IMG/VR virus record: IMGVR_UViG_3300047548_000314
Coordinates: 19,845-83,844 of that record
Direction: 5' to 3' (one strand)
Length of the DNA stretch: 64,000 nucleotides
Source of the DNA: a virus
Shown: positions 50,653 to 57,823 of the stretch, piece after piece
Numbering within the stretch: position 1 is the stretch's first letter
How the letters are laid out: the number at the start of each line of letters is the position of its first letter
Notes under the pieces: generated by a model
Told to the model about the DNA's origin: nothing
The model's input: only the letters and a program-made list of their open reading frames with translations
Databases searched by the model: none
Made by a program: the position numbers and the translations under genes

Positions 50653-51453
50653 TTAAGTATTTATTTGGTGTTGTTTGATAGTCTCTATGACTTCAGTTGG
50701 TATATTATCAGGAACGAAGGGTTTTAGCAATAGTATTTGGTCACCAAAAGTCCCATTTCTAAGTGGCATTCCATATCCGGGAACTCGTATATGTTGTGTG
50801 GGCTGCGTTCCTGGCTTAATCGTAATTTTTAATGTTTTACCATTGATAGTATTAATATCTACTTGCGTCCCTACTATTAGGTCCAATACTGATATTGGTT
50901 GTATTGAATACAAATCATTTCCGTGCCTTTCAAATCTATGATCCGGCAACACATAAAACTCAACAATAAGTTGTGCGTTATCAATTACATTATCGAGCCT
51001 AAGTGATTCTCCTGTTTGCACTCCCAAAGGAATTTTTACGTTGATTATTTTTTGCACGTTGCCGGTATTTAATTGTAGGGTGTGATCGTTTCCATTATAT
51101 GCATCTAATAATGATACTTGAACTTTTGTTCTATAAACCTGCTGTCTAGGTTGTTGTCTAAAGTCTCCGCCCCTGCCGAATACCTGACTGAATAATCCAT
51201 CAAGATCGAACCCATTTACATTAAAGCTGAACCCTCCCGGATGCTGGTTGAATATATTATGTTGTTGTGGGTTGTCGTATTCTGCTCGCTTTTGAGGATC
51301 ACTTAATGTTTCATATGCGTTAGTTATTTCTTGGAACTTACTAACATCACCTCCCTTGTCAGGATGATGCTCCATTGCAAGTTTACGATATGCTTTTTTA
51401 ATTTGATCTGGCGAGGCATCCTTGGGGACACCTAGTGTGTTATAATGATCCAT
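50653..51453 (-). CDS. DnaJ/CbpA-like co-chaperone
   Basis: 266 residues from M-D-H-Y-N-T-L-G-V. J-domain with H-H-P-D-K near 33, a Phe/Gly-rich linker (F-N-V-N-G-F-D-L-D-G-L-F), and two C-terminal peptide-binding barrels (Q-L-N-T-G-N-V, I-T-I-K-P-G-T-Q-P). The Cys-rich zinc domain of DnaJ is missing, as in CbpA. Could direct host DnaK to phage proteins. The predicted RNA start lies at the ATG. Confidence 0.88.
   Translation of the reverse strand: MDHYNTLGVPKDASPDQIKKAYRKLAMEHHPDKGGDVSKFQEITNAYETLSDPQKRAEYDNPQQHNIFNQHPGGFSFNVNGFDLDGLFSQVFGRGGDFRQQPRQQVYRTKVQVSLLDAYNGNDHTLQLNTGNVQKIINVKIPLGVQTGESLRLDNVIDNAQLIVEFYVLPDHRFERHGNDLYSIQPISVLDLIVGTQVDINTINGKTLKITIKPGTQPTQHIRVPGYGMPLRNGTFGDQILLLKPFVPDNIPTEVIETIKQHQINT
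50657..50665 (-). promoter_or_regulatory. late-type promoter AATAAATAC of the Clp-like gene
   Basis: AATAAATAC at 50665-50657 in the last codons of the DnaJ-like gene; leader about 12 bases with AAAAGGA. Confidence 0.55.
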
Positions 51454-51458
51454 AATCA

Positions 51459-51487
51459 TATTTAACACATAGTATGTTAAATGTCAA
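51459..51487 (-). promoter_or_regulatory. sigma70-like promoter with inverted repeat in spacer
   Basis: TTGACA (51487-51482), 17-bp spacer, TAAATA (51464-51459). A perfect inverted repeat ATTTAACA / TGTTAAAT (51460-51467 and 51475-51482) fills the spacer and overlaps both boxes, a good repressor-site candidate. Confidence 0.6.
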
Positions 51488-51490
51488 GAA

Positions 51491-51997
51491 TTATTTTAAT
51501 GATGTGCTAGGAGCAGAATTTACTGTAGTGGTAACCTGAGTTACACCTTCGATTTTTTCCTTAGTGCGACCATATGCAGCGATACCTAGGACAGCACCCA
51601 TTGCAACGTGGAATAACCCAGCACCTTGCAAACTAATTGGTTGCCAGGGAGTAGTTACACTACCCTTGCTTACGACTTGTAATATAGACCATAGTATGGG
51701 GAAAATAATGAAGTCGCAAATACAGACTGCCATATACATCCAGCCCATTGCTGGTCGCCATTTTTTGTTGATCCAGTCTTCGTTGTCATTCGCAACCAAA
51801 ACATCTGCATTCTGTGCAGCATTGTCGCCAGCTTGAGTTAAAGCGGCGTTGTTTAAATTCATAAGTTGGTTAGCTTCTTGATTTCTTTGCTGTACCTGTG
51901 CCATAAAGTTTAAATCTCCGGTCATCGATTCTTCGTGTTCATCGTTTCTTGCGACTAATTGAAGTTCCTCGCTAGTATTTTGCTGAGCTAACCACAT
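51491..51997 (-). CDS. holin-like membrane protein (GTA-holin 3TM type)
   Basis: 168 residues. A polar Gln/Asn-rich N-terminal 70 residues is followed by K-K-W-R-P-A-M-G-W-M-Y-M-A-V and further hydrophobic stretches, the R-P-x-x-G-W entry of the three-helix holins of gene transfer agents and some phages. Would make pores at lysis to release the GH19 endolysin at 62.8 kb. The long N-terminus is unusual. Confidence 0.6.
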   Translation of the reverse strand: MWLAQQNTSEELQLVARNDEHEESMTGDLNFMAQVQQRNQEANQLMNLNNAALTQAGDNAAQNADVLVANDNEDWINKKWRPAMGWMYMAVCICDFIIFPILWSILQVVSKGSVTTPWQPISLQGAGLFHVAMGAVLGIAAYGRTKEKIEGVTQVTTTVNSAPSTSLK

Positions 51998-51999
51998 AA

Positions 52000-52524
52000 T
52001 TATATTCCCGCTATTTCTTTCATATTTTGAATAAGTCCATCATCTTCGTATACCGATTCTACATCTAGTCCGGCAATTGTTCTGAACTCATTAAGTTCTT
52101 CTTCTACTTCATCATCTTTTTTGTATTCGTTTGGATTTAATATCATAGTTTGATGAAGTAAATGCTCATCTGCGTCATATTCTTCATCATCAATGATTAT
52201 ATTCCAATCTTTGAGTTTATAACCAGTTAATGTTTCTAGGTCCGTCAACAAACTAATTATTTGTTCTGGAGCTTTACTTCTACGTTTGATTTCAACAAAT
52301 ACTAACCATTGTCCGGGTTCGATTTCACCATCGCTGACGCTTGCATCTAAAACAAATTTATATCCCAATTCAAACCAAGTTACTAAATCTTCTGCTGCTA
52401 ATTTTGAATTAGTAGTAAATGTTATGGTGATAATATCTTTGTCTTCACCCATCTTAGCAGCATACTCATCAACTGTAATAGTGTCTTTAAGTTGACCTTC
52501 AAGGTCCATGTAATCTAGGCTCAT
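52000..52524 (-). CDS. conserved T4-like phage protein (174 aa)
   Basis: Acidic, alpha/beta, with I-T-I-T-F-T-T-N-S-K-L-A-A-E-D-L near 30 and W-L-V-F-V-E-I-K-R-R-S near 85, then a highly acidic tail. Immediately follows the 52.5 kb gene (one base between). The pair seems to travel together in T4-like phages of aquatic bacteria, as far as I recall. Function unknown. Confidence 0.65.
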   Translation of the reverse strand: MSLDYMDLEGQLKDTITVDEYAAKMGEDKDIITITFTTNSKLAAEDLVTWFELGYKFVLDASVSDGEIEPGQWLVFVEIKRRSKAPEQIISLLTDLETLTGYKLKDWNIIIDDEEYDADEHLLHQTMILNPNEYKKDDEVEEELNEFRTIAGLDVESVYEDDGLIQNMKEIAGI

Positions 52525-52525
52525 A

Positions 52526-53146
52526 TTACATCATCCCCATTTCTGGACCGGGCGCTGCCATTTCACCAGGAGCTCCGCCTAGTGGCTGATTTTCTTCTGC
52601 TTGTGTGTCTGATCCTGCATCTTCTTTAGTTGAATCGTCTAGGTCTTCATCGTATGCGTCTTCAATTTCACTTAAGTCAATAGACTGGTCAGCAAGATCA
52701 ATAGAACCTTCTTTAATGTCATCCATTAAGTCAGCAGGTACTACAATCTCTATGAACCAAACTTTATGTTCTTTCCACTTAGGATATCTTGTACCGGGCT
52801 CAAAGTCTTCATAGTCTTTAACTTGAACGGGAACTTTGATTTTACCTTTACCAAATGTAACTTTGCACCCTATGTTTACCAAACGTAATGCCCCTCTAGG
52901 GTCTGGCATTAACTTGTATGGCCACATGAATGTGCATTTGCAATTGTATCGTCCGATAACTGGACCATCAACTAATTCACCGACGATCCAATTTTTAAAG
53001 GCATACAAGTCGGCTTCATCTAATACTCGTTCAAAATCGAGTAATGTGGACATAGATCCGTCGCTCATATAGACACCCTTGATAGTATCTACAATAGAAA
53101 CGAAGTCAATATCGTTAAAGAATTTATCTGCTGGTAAAGTAGTCAT
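52526..53146 (-). CDS. conserved T4-like phage protein with acidic tail (206 aa)
   Basis: Globular N-terminal 150 residues with F-K-N-W-I-V-G-E-L-V-D-G-P-V and C-K-C-T-F-M-W-P-Y, then an acidic and Pro/Gly/Met-rich tail ending G-P-E-M-G-M-M. A late-type promoter predicts RNA starting exactly at the ATG, and a second one lies 60 bases upstream. Divergent from phoH. Function unknown. Confidence 0.65.
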   Translation of the reverse strand: MTTLPADKFFNDIDFVSIVDTIKGVYMSDGSMSTLLDFERVLDEADLYAFKNWIVGELVDGPVIGRYNCKCTFMWPYKLMPDPRGALRLVNIGCKVTFGKGKIKVPVQVKDYEDFEPGTRYPKWKEHKVWFIEIVVPADLMDDIKEGSIDLADQSIDLSEIEDAYDEDLDDSTKEDAGSDTQAEENQPLGGAPGEMAAPGPEMGMM

Positions 53147-53150
53147 ATAT

Positions 53151-53222
53151 GTATTTATCTCTCCAGCTATAATAAGAAGGAAACAACTTTAGCAATAAGC
53201 TTTATATTTATCATAGGAAACT
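53151..53222 (-). promoter_or_regulatory. two late-type promoters in the divergent region
   Basis: GATAAATAC (53159-53151) puts the RNA start on the A of the ATG at 53146; GATAAATA (53222-53215) would give a leader of about 60 bases. The 53147-53280 gap also holds AAACTAT...ATAGTTT arms upstream of phoH. Confidence 0.5.
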
Positions 53223-53280
53223 ATTTTTCACATACTCATAGTTTACTCATTATCCCCTATCTAAGTAAGTTTGAGAGCAA

Positions 53281-54084
53281 ATGCTTTCAAACGGTATCAG
53301 GAGACCATACTTGACAAAGAGAAAAACAAGCGCACTAAGAAAAGACACACGATACACACAGAAAAAAGATTATGAAAGTAAACCTTTCTATAGTAATGAA
53401 TCAAAGACAATTGACTTCAATCAAGCCAGTCCCAAGAGGACCAAAAAGTCCATCGAACTAATACCGCAATCGGTAAATCAGGAAAAATATATAATCGCAT
53501 TAACTGACCCTGACACAGATATAGTCGTGGTGAGTGGCCCTGCGGGAACTGGTAAAACATATCTTGCAATGCTTGCAGCAATTCAAGCTATGCGTAGTGG
53601 TCAGTGTGACAAGATTCTACTAACAAGACCCGCGGTTGCTGTTGATGATGAAAAGCACGGGTTCTTACCCGGCGACTTGAACTCAAAGATGGAACCGTGG
53701 GTCAGACCATTGTTTGATGTTTTGAAAGAGTTTTACTCAACTAAAGAATTGGAGTATATGATAGATGAACAAGTTATTGAAATAACCCCACTAGCCTTTT
53801 GCAGAGGCCGTAACTTTAAGCACAGTTGGATTATTCTGGATGAAGCCCAGAATGCAACGCCTAGTCAGATGAAAATGCTAATGACAAGAATTGGTGAGGG
53901 CAGTAAGATTGTCATTACTGGCGACGTTGAACAAACCGACAGAAAAACTCCCGACAACGGATTATTAGATTTGAAATCTAAAATTATAGAGTATCGTGTG
54001 CCAGGTATGGTATCTTGTGAATTTACTAATAAGGATATTAGGCGTCACGAAATTATTGAACACATATTGAATATGTATTCATAA
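53281..54084 (+). CDS. phoH: PhoH-like ATPase
   Basis: 267 residues. Walker A G-P-A-G-T-G-K-T near 86-93, Walker B-like I-I-L-D-E-A-Q-N-A near 185 and I-T-G-D-V-E-Q-T-D near 215 define PhoH, a P-loop protein of uncertain role (RNA helicase or nuclease-linked ATPase) common in aquatic phages. The first 60 residues are basic and not conserved. The only non-mobile gene here on the plus strand; ribosome site weak. Confidence 0.9.
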   Translation: MLSNGIRRPYLTKRKTSALRKDTRYTQKKDYESKPFYSNESKTIDFNQASPKRTKKSIELIPQSVNQEKYIIALTDPDTDIVVVSGPAGTGKTYLAMLAAIQAMRSGQCDKILLTRPAVAVDDEKHGFLPGDLNSKMEPWVRPLFDVLKEFYSTKELEYMIDEQVIEITPLAFCRGRNFKHSWIILDEAQNATPSQMKMLMTRIGEGSKIVITGDVEQTDRKTPDNGLLDLKSKIIEYRVPGMVSCEFTNKDIRRHEIIEHILNMYS

Positions 54085-54113
54085 AGTAAATGGGGCGAAA
54101 GCCCCATTTACTT
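54084..54113. terminator. bidirectional terminator between phoH and 54.1 kb gene
   Basis: Perfect 13-bp stem AAGTAAATGGGGC / GCCCCATTTACTT with GAAA loop, followed by CTTTTTA on the plus strand. Its right arm includes the TAA of the converging gene. Confidence 0.9.
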
Positions 54114-54410
54114 CTTTTTACTTTCTTGCGCTCTACGCTGCTGTCTATTCATTGGCTGCTCTTGCATTGCAGTAATATTAGCCTCACGCTCTAACTGATC
54201 AATTAAGTTAGGATAGACCTTATAATAATAATCTCTTAGTTGCTCAAAGGTAGAGTCGTGTTCATTGCCCTCAATGATACACTTAATAATCTTTTTATCA
54301 GCAAAGTCAAGAATGACATTAGCATTGATCTTATCACTATCACGAACTCTTTTGCCAACACTGACCATTTCGTCAATCTGTCCACCCATCTTTCTGAGGA
54401 AACTAATCAA
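54108..54410 (-). CDS. hypothetical helical protein with unclear start (100 aa)
   Basis: Mostly helical; D-K-K-I-I-K-C-I-I-E-G-N-E-H-D near 40 and a basic, Gln/Arg-rich tail (M-N-R-Q-Q-R-R-A-Q-E). The TTG at 54410 and ATG at 54389 both lack a ribosome site. A perfect AGGAGG (54433-54428) lies in frame five bases before an ATC codon, so a rare ATC or ATT start is possible. The GIY-YIG promoter starts three bases beyond that site. Function unknown. Confidence 0.55.
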   Translation of the reverse strand: MISFLRKMGGQIDEMVSVGKRVRDSDKINANVILDFADKKIIKCIIEGNEHDSTFEQLRDYYYKVYPNLIDQLEREANITAMQEQPMNRQQRRAQESKKK

Positions 54411-54435
54411 TAAGTAACGGATAATAACCTCCTAG

Positions 54436-54501
54436 TATAAATAGTTGTGAGTCACGGAACTGGCATTCCTACTCACTCTAATTCTGTTAAGGAGAATCAG
54501 C
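54436..54501 (+). promoter_or_regulatory. late promoter plus structured leader RNA, copy D
   Basis: TATAAATA (54436-54443). Stem 1 GTGAGT (54447-54452) with ACTCAC (54471-54476), inner GGAA/TTCC around CTGGCA; TCTAA; stem TTCT/AGAA enclosing AAGGAG; TCAGC before the ATG. All stem pairs differ from at least one other copy while pairing is kept. Confidence 0.8.
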
Positions 54502-55173
54502 ATGAATATTTATTATGTCTACGCATATCTACGAAAAAATGACTCAACTACAGCTAAAGCAGGAACCCCTTATTACATAGGAAAAGGCAACGGGAACCGA
54601 GCGTTTGCTAATCACGGAAAACTTAAGGTTCCAGATGACCTTTCAAGAATTGTATTTCTTGAACAAAATCTCACCGAAACCGGAGCGTTTGCGTTAGAAA
54701 GACGGATGATACGATGGTACGGTAGAGTAGATAATGACACCGGCATACTACGAAATCTCACCGACGGTGGAGACGGATGTAGCGGATATAAGCATACCGA
54801 AGAGCATATTCTAAGAATATCAGGCGAGAACAGTCACAACAAATTAGAAAAATACCGAACACTGCAATCCGAGAGAATGCTGTCTTTGGGTGAAAGACAC
54901 CCTGCAAAAAGCCAAAAAAGTCGTGAGGCGTTTAAGAAGCGTATGAGTTCTCCGGAAGTACGAGCGACTAGAAGTAGAAATAGAACAGGTGCCGGTAACC
55001 ACCAATATGATCACACTTTATATTCATTTAGAAACAAAGAAACTCAAGAAGTAGTTACCATGACAAAATACGATTTCTGTAATTACATCAGTGCCTCAGC
55101 CAGTAATATTTATAATTTGGTCAACCGCACAAAATATTACAAATCAGTCAAGGGTTGGGAATTAGCTACATAA
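54502..55173 (+). CDS. GIY-YIG homing endonuclease
   Basis: 223 residues. Y-Y-V-Y-A-Y-L-R-K and [12 protein letters not shown] form the GIY-YIG core; [12 protein letters not shown] gives the catalytic helix. C-terminal [13 protein letters not shown] is a helix-turn-helix-like NUMOD1 element. Close relative of the frameshifted gene at 32.1 kb. Its end overlaps the end of gp44 by 12 bases on the other strand, so insertion was precise. Confidence 0.9.
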   Translation: MNIYYVYAYLRKNDSTTAKAGTPYYIGKGNGNRAFANHGKLKVPDDLSRIVFLEQNLTETGAFALERRMIRWYGRVDNDTGILRNLTDGGDGCSGYKHTEEHILRISGENSHNKLEKYRTLQSERMLSLGERHPAKSQKSREAFKKRMSSPEVRATRSRNRTGAGNHQYDHTLYSFRNKETQEVVTMTKYDFCNYISASASNIYNLVNRTKYYKSVKGWELAT

Positions 55174-56085
55174 TTCAACCATCATGGCCGCAATGCTTAT
55201 TTCAGGTATCCCTACTAAGGGCAGGTTTGCTAACGTATTGCGAATGATCACAATTGAAGCATCTTTGCTCTCTTGAGTCTTACCCCAAAGATCAAGATTG
55301 TCATATGCCCATCTTACCACATCTTCTACCCGAGTTGGATATAGACTGATATATTGTAACAATTGCTGACGACCTTCAAGAATCTTACCACTCTTGAACA
55401 ATTCTGTAGCAGCGACCAATAGTTCATCTTCGCCACTACCAGTTGACTGTGGCTTGGCAAGAGAACCAGTGATGCTATTCTGCTGTAACTGATTCAAACA
55501 CTTTCTTAGATCGGGATAACAGGCACGAACATATGTGTCAAGGTCATCTAGATCAAACTCAATGTTTTCGTTTATAAGAACAGTAGCGGCACGAGTTGTG
55601 TATTCCGTGATATCGGGCTTTGCGATATGGAATTCGTGACAACGACTTTTCAACGCAGGAATAATTTTGTGCTGATAGTTACAAGTTAAAATGTATCTGA
55701 CTGTTTCGTGATATGCTTCCATATCATTACGCAATGCTGCCTGTGCTGGCTGAGTAAGATAGTCAGCTTCGTCTAACAAAACAACCTTGAACTTGCCGAA
55801 AGGCATAGTCTGCACAAAGCCATTGATTTTTTCTCTAAGGTTGTCAATGCCATTTTCTCTACTAGCATTGATTTCTAGAACGTCAAAGTCTTCTACATTA
55901 AGTTCATTGATAAGAACCTTAGCTAATGTAGTTTTACCTGTGCCGGGATCGCCTGAAAGCAATAGATGGGGAATAGACTCGTCTTTGATCCACTGCTCAA
56001 CTGTGTTCTTTTGTCTATCGTCAACAAACACATAATCATCTATTTTAGATGGGCGATATTTCTCAACCCACAACCGATTCTTCAC
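55162..56085 (-). CDS. 44: clamp loader large subunit (gp44, RFC-like)
   Basis: 307 residues (T4: 319). W-V-E-K-Y-R-P near 6, Walker A G-D-P-G-T-G-K-T near 45, L-L-D-E-A-D near 104 and S-R-C-H-E-F near 145 (Arg finger S-R-C) are typical of the clamp-loader AAA+ family. Opens the gp45 ring onto primed DNA. No gp62 partner is seen in the window. Confidence 0.92.
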   Translation of the reverse strand: MKNRLWVEKYRPSKIDDYVFVDDRQKNTVEQWIKDESIPHLLLSGDPGTGKTTLAKVLINELNVEDFDVLEINASRENGIDNLREKINGFVQTMPFGKFKVVLLDEADYLTQPAQAALRNDMEAYHETVRYILTCNYQHKIIPALKSRCHEFHIAKPDITEYTTRAATVLINENIEFDLDDLDTYVRACYPDLRKCLNQLQQNSITGSLAKPQSTGSGEDELLVAATELFKSGKILEGRQQLLQYISLYPTRVEDVVRWAYDNLDLWGKTQESKDASIVIIRNTLANLPLVGIPEISIAAMMVELCS

Positions 56086-56088
56086 TGA

Positions 56089-56259
56089 TTAATCCTTCTT
56101 AAAAAGAGAAGATAACACACTATCATCGCCAATGTCAAGATCAATGTTCTCCAAATCACGAATGGATTTGTATGTCTTTAAGAACATATAGGTTGCTGCT
56201 CCTGCTGCACCTATTAATGCAGCAAGAGCAACTATTTCTTTTTTAGTTTGATTTTTCAT
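56089..56259 (-). CDS. small membrane-anchored protein (56 aa)
   Basis: Begins M-K-N-Q-T-K-K-E-I, then a membrane helix (I-V-A-L-A-A-L-I-G-A-A-G-A-A-T-Y-M-F), then an acidic tail ending S-S-L-F-K-K-D. ATG at 56259 with GGA upstream. Function unknown; three bases from the gp44 start. Confidence 0.6.
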   Translation of the reverse strand: MKNQTKKEIVALAALIGAAGAATYMFLKTYKSIRDLENIDLDIGDDSVLSSLFKKD

Positions 56260-56273
56260 AATTTTTCCATTAT

Positions 56274-56331
56274 TTAAAGTGACCATAGTACGGAATTTTA
56301 CTAATATGGGTATTTTTTTCTCACTTTAAAG
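56274..56331. repeat. inverted repeat TTTAAAGTGA / TCACTTTAAA
   Basis: Perfect 10-bp arms 38 bases apart in the gap between the co-chaperonin and membrane-protein genes. Each arm carries the self-complementary ACTTTAAAGT core. Could form a large hairpin or bind a dimeric regulator. No clear T run follows. Confidence 0.5.
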
Positions 56332-56391
56332 TCTTAAACAAATAGTGATTCTCGGCTCACGGCCCTACTAGAAATGTTTCTCAATATTCGT

Positions 56392-56760
56392 TTAAGCAAT
56401 AACCTTATCACTCATTGTATAATCTTCTACTGGTTCATCACTAATTAATAAAATGTCATTTGGATCTACTTTACGGATCGTTTTCTCGCCGTCTTCGTCT
56501 TCAATTGCTATCCCACGACTCCAGCGACCGTGTGCTATCATAATATAATCATCTACTTTAATATCTGTAACATCCGGACCAACAGCGTAGACCTGCGCCC
56601 ATCTTGGCCGAATGCCTTGGCTTTTCATATCGTCGTCCATAAGAATGATTCCACCCCTACTTAGACGCTCTTTAAACTCCATTCCGTGAACTAAAATAGT
56701 ATCCTTTAGTGGAGTAATCTTCTCAATCTTGTGCTTTGTAATGTGTATTTGATTTGCCAT
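56392..56760 (-). CDS. 31: GroES-like co-chaperonin (gp31 analogue)
   Basis: 122 residues. I-T-P-L-K-D-T-I-L-V near 15, S-R-G-G-I-I-L-M-D near 34 (mobile loop and GGI anchor), Y-A-V-G-P-D-V near 58 and K-V-D-D-Y-I-M near 68 follow the GroES fold order. Replaces host GroES on GroEL to fold the major capsid protein in T4. The mobile loop is longer than in GroES. Follows the MGVYRS-type gene without a gap. Confidence 0.8.
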   Translation of the reverse strand: MANQIHITKHKIEKITPLKDTILVHGMEFKERLSRGGIILMDDDMKSQGIRPRWAQVYAVGPDVTDIKVDDYIMIAHGRWSRGIAIEDEDGEKTIRKVDPNDILLISDEPVEDYTMSDKVIA

Positions 56761-56762
56761 TT

Positions 56763-57239
56763 TTACTTTTTCTTAGTAGTTACATCAATATTTGGATCAA
56801 AGAAGTCAGGAGCTTCACTTGCAGGCTTAACGACAAAGTTCTTTTTGTTTTCTTCGGCCTTCAATACTTCGATAGCAAGTGCATCTTCGTCATTTTCTAA
56901 TTCAAATTCCTCTTCCAATAATTCGATTTCTTCTTCTACGGGTTCAGCAATAACTTCATTTTTAACTTTTTGTTGGTTAGTAGACTGAGCCTTGTTTGCA
57001 GCAGCAATTTCGGCAGCTTCTCTTTTCTTCTTGAGAAGATTTGCCGCTCTATTTGCTACAGTCTTTTGGTAAGCTTCTCCTACCTTTTTAGTAACAGGAA
57101 CGACAACTCTACCGTTACTGTCAATAGTATCACCTCTAGCGTTGACGTTCATATTACCTACCGCACGAACTCTTTCGTTCATTGCAGCAAGTCTTGCCAT
57201 ATCAATTGTTTTTCCTTGTGCTGATCTATAAACACCCAT
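56763..57239 (-). CDS. conserved T4-like phage protein (158 aa)
   Basis: Begins M-G-V-Y-R-S-A-Q-G-K-T-I-D-M-A-R-L, followed by M-N-V-N-A-R-G-D-T-I-D, a highly ordered N-terminus I recall from cyanophage-type genomes. The centre is an Ala/Lys coiled coil, then a very acidic stretch (E-E-E-I-E-L-L-E-E-E-F). Strong late promoter and AAGGAG upstream. Function unknown. Confidence 0.7.
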   Translation of the reverse strand: MGVYRSAQGKTIDMARLAAMNERVRAVGNMNVNARGDTIDSNGRVVVPVTKKVGEAYQKTVANRAANLLKKKREAAEIAAANKAQSTNQQKVKNEVIAEPVEEEIELLEEEFELENDEDALAIEVLKAEENKKNFVVKPASEAPDFFDPNIDVTTKKK

Positions 57240-57260
57240 AAATTAACTCCTTGTCATTTT

Positions 57261-57268
57261 TATTTATA
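57261..57268 (-). promoter_or_regulatory. late promoter TATAAATA
   Basis: Exact consensus at 57268-57261, leader about 16 bases with AAGGAG. Drives the 56.8 kb gene and the co-chaperonin. Confidence 0.75.
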
Positions 57269-57279
57269 CAGCGAAAACC

Positions 57280-57786
57280 TTACTTTAAAAACTCATCAAC
57301 AGAAAGGTCATAGTATAATGAATTAATCTTATGGACACCAATTAAAAACAATACAAAACTACTAACGCTAGAGCCTCTCCCAACTCCCCATACTATTTTA
57401 TGTTTCCTCATCGTATCTACAAAGTATTTTAGATATCTAAGTAACATAAACATATCACGTTCTTGGTAAAGCAATAACTCTTCACCAGCACGTTGTAGTT
57501 CTTCCTGATTAGTGCATTGATCTAATACAAACTGTGCAATATCAAAAGTTTTGTATTCGTCAGGAAGAAACCAATTGTTCTGACATTCTTTATCAAAATC
57601 TTCAATGCTACTATCACTAACCAGGTAGTCAATCAGTTCCGGTATATTTTCTAGTGACAATTCATTATTGAATACTATTTTTTTATTTACGATAACGTTA
57701 TTTAAGCTAATGTCAGGATTGGATAGATACAAGTCTATTAAGTCATTCTCATTATATATGATTTGGCCGAACTTGTCTCTTTCCAT
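57280..57786 (-). CDS. PolIII alpha (C-family polymerase)-like fragment protein
   Basis: 168 residues. The C-terminus W-G-V-G-R-G-S-S-V-S-S-F-V then I-N-S-L-Y-Y-D-L-S-V-D-E-F matches the G-R-G-S-x-x-G-S palm region and following helix of bacterial DNA polymerase III alpha, but the protein ends where the catalytic Asp residues would follow. It cannot be a polymerase on its own; it may mimic or bind the host enzyme's partners. Own promoter with predicted RNA start on the ATG. Confidence 0.6.
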   Translation of the reverse strand: MERDKFGQIIYNENDLIDLYLSNPDISLNNVIVNKKIVFNNELSLENIPELIDYLVSDSSIEDFDKECQNNWFLPDEYKTFDIAQFVLDQCTNQEELQRAGEELLLYQERDMFMLLRYLKYFVDTMRKHKIVWGVGRGSSVSSFVLFLIGVHKINSLYYDLSVDEFLK

Positions 57787-57792
57787 AGTGTC

Positions 57793-57821
57793 AAGATAGC
57801 ACTAACTTAACATAATGTCAA
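57793..57821 (-). promoter_or_regulatory. sigma70-like promoter, leaderless
   Basis: TTGACA (57821-57816), 17-bp spacer, TATCTT (57798-57793). The predicted first base is the A of the ATG at 57786. Confidence 0.6.
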
Positions 57822-57823
57822 TA

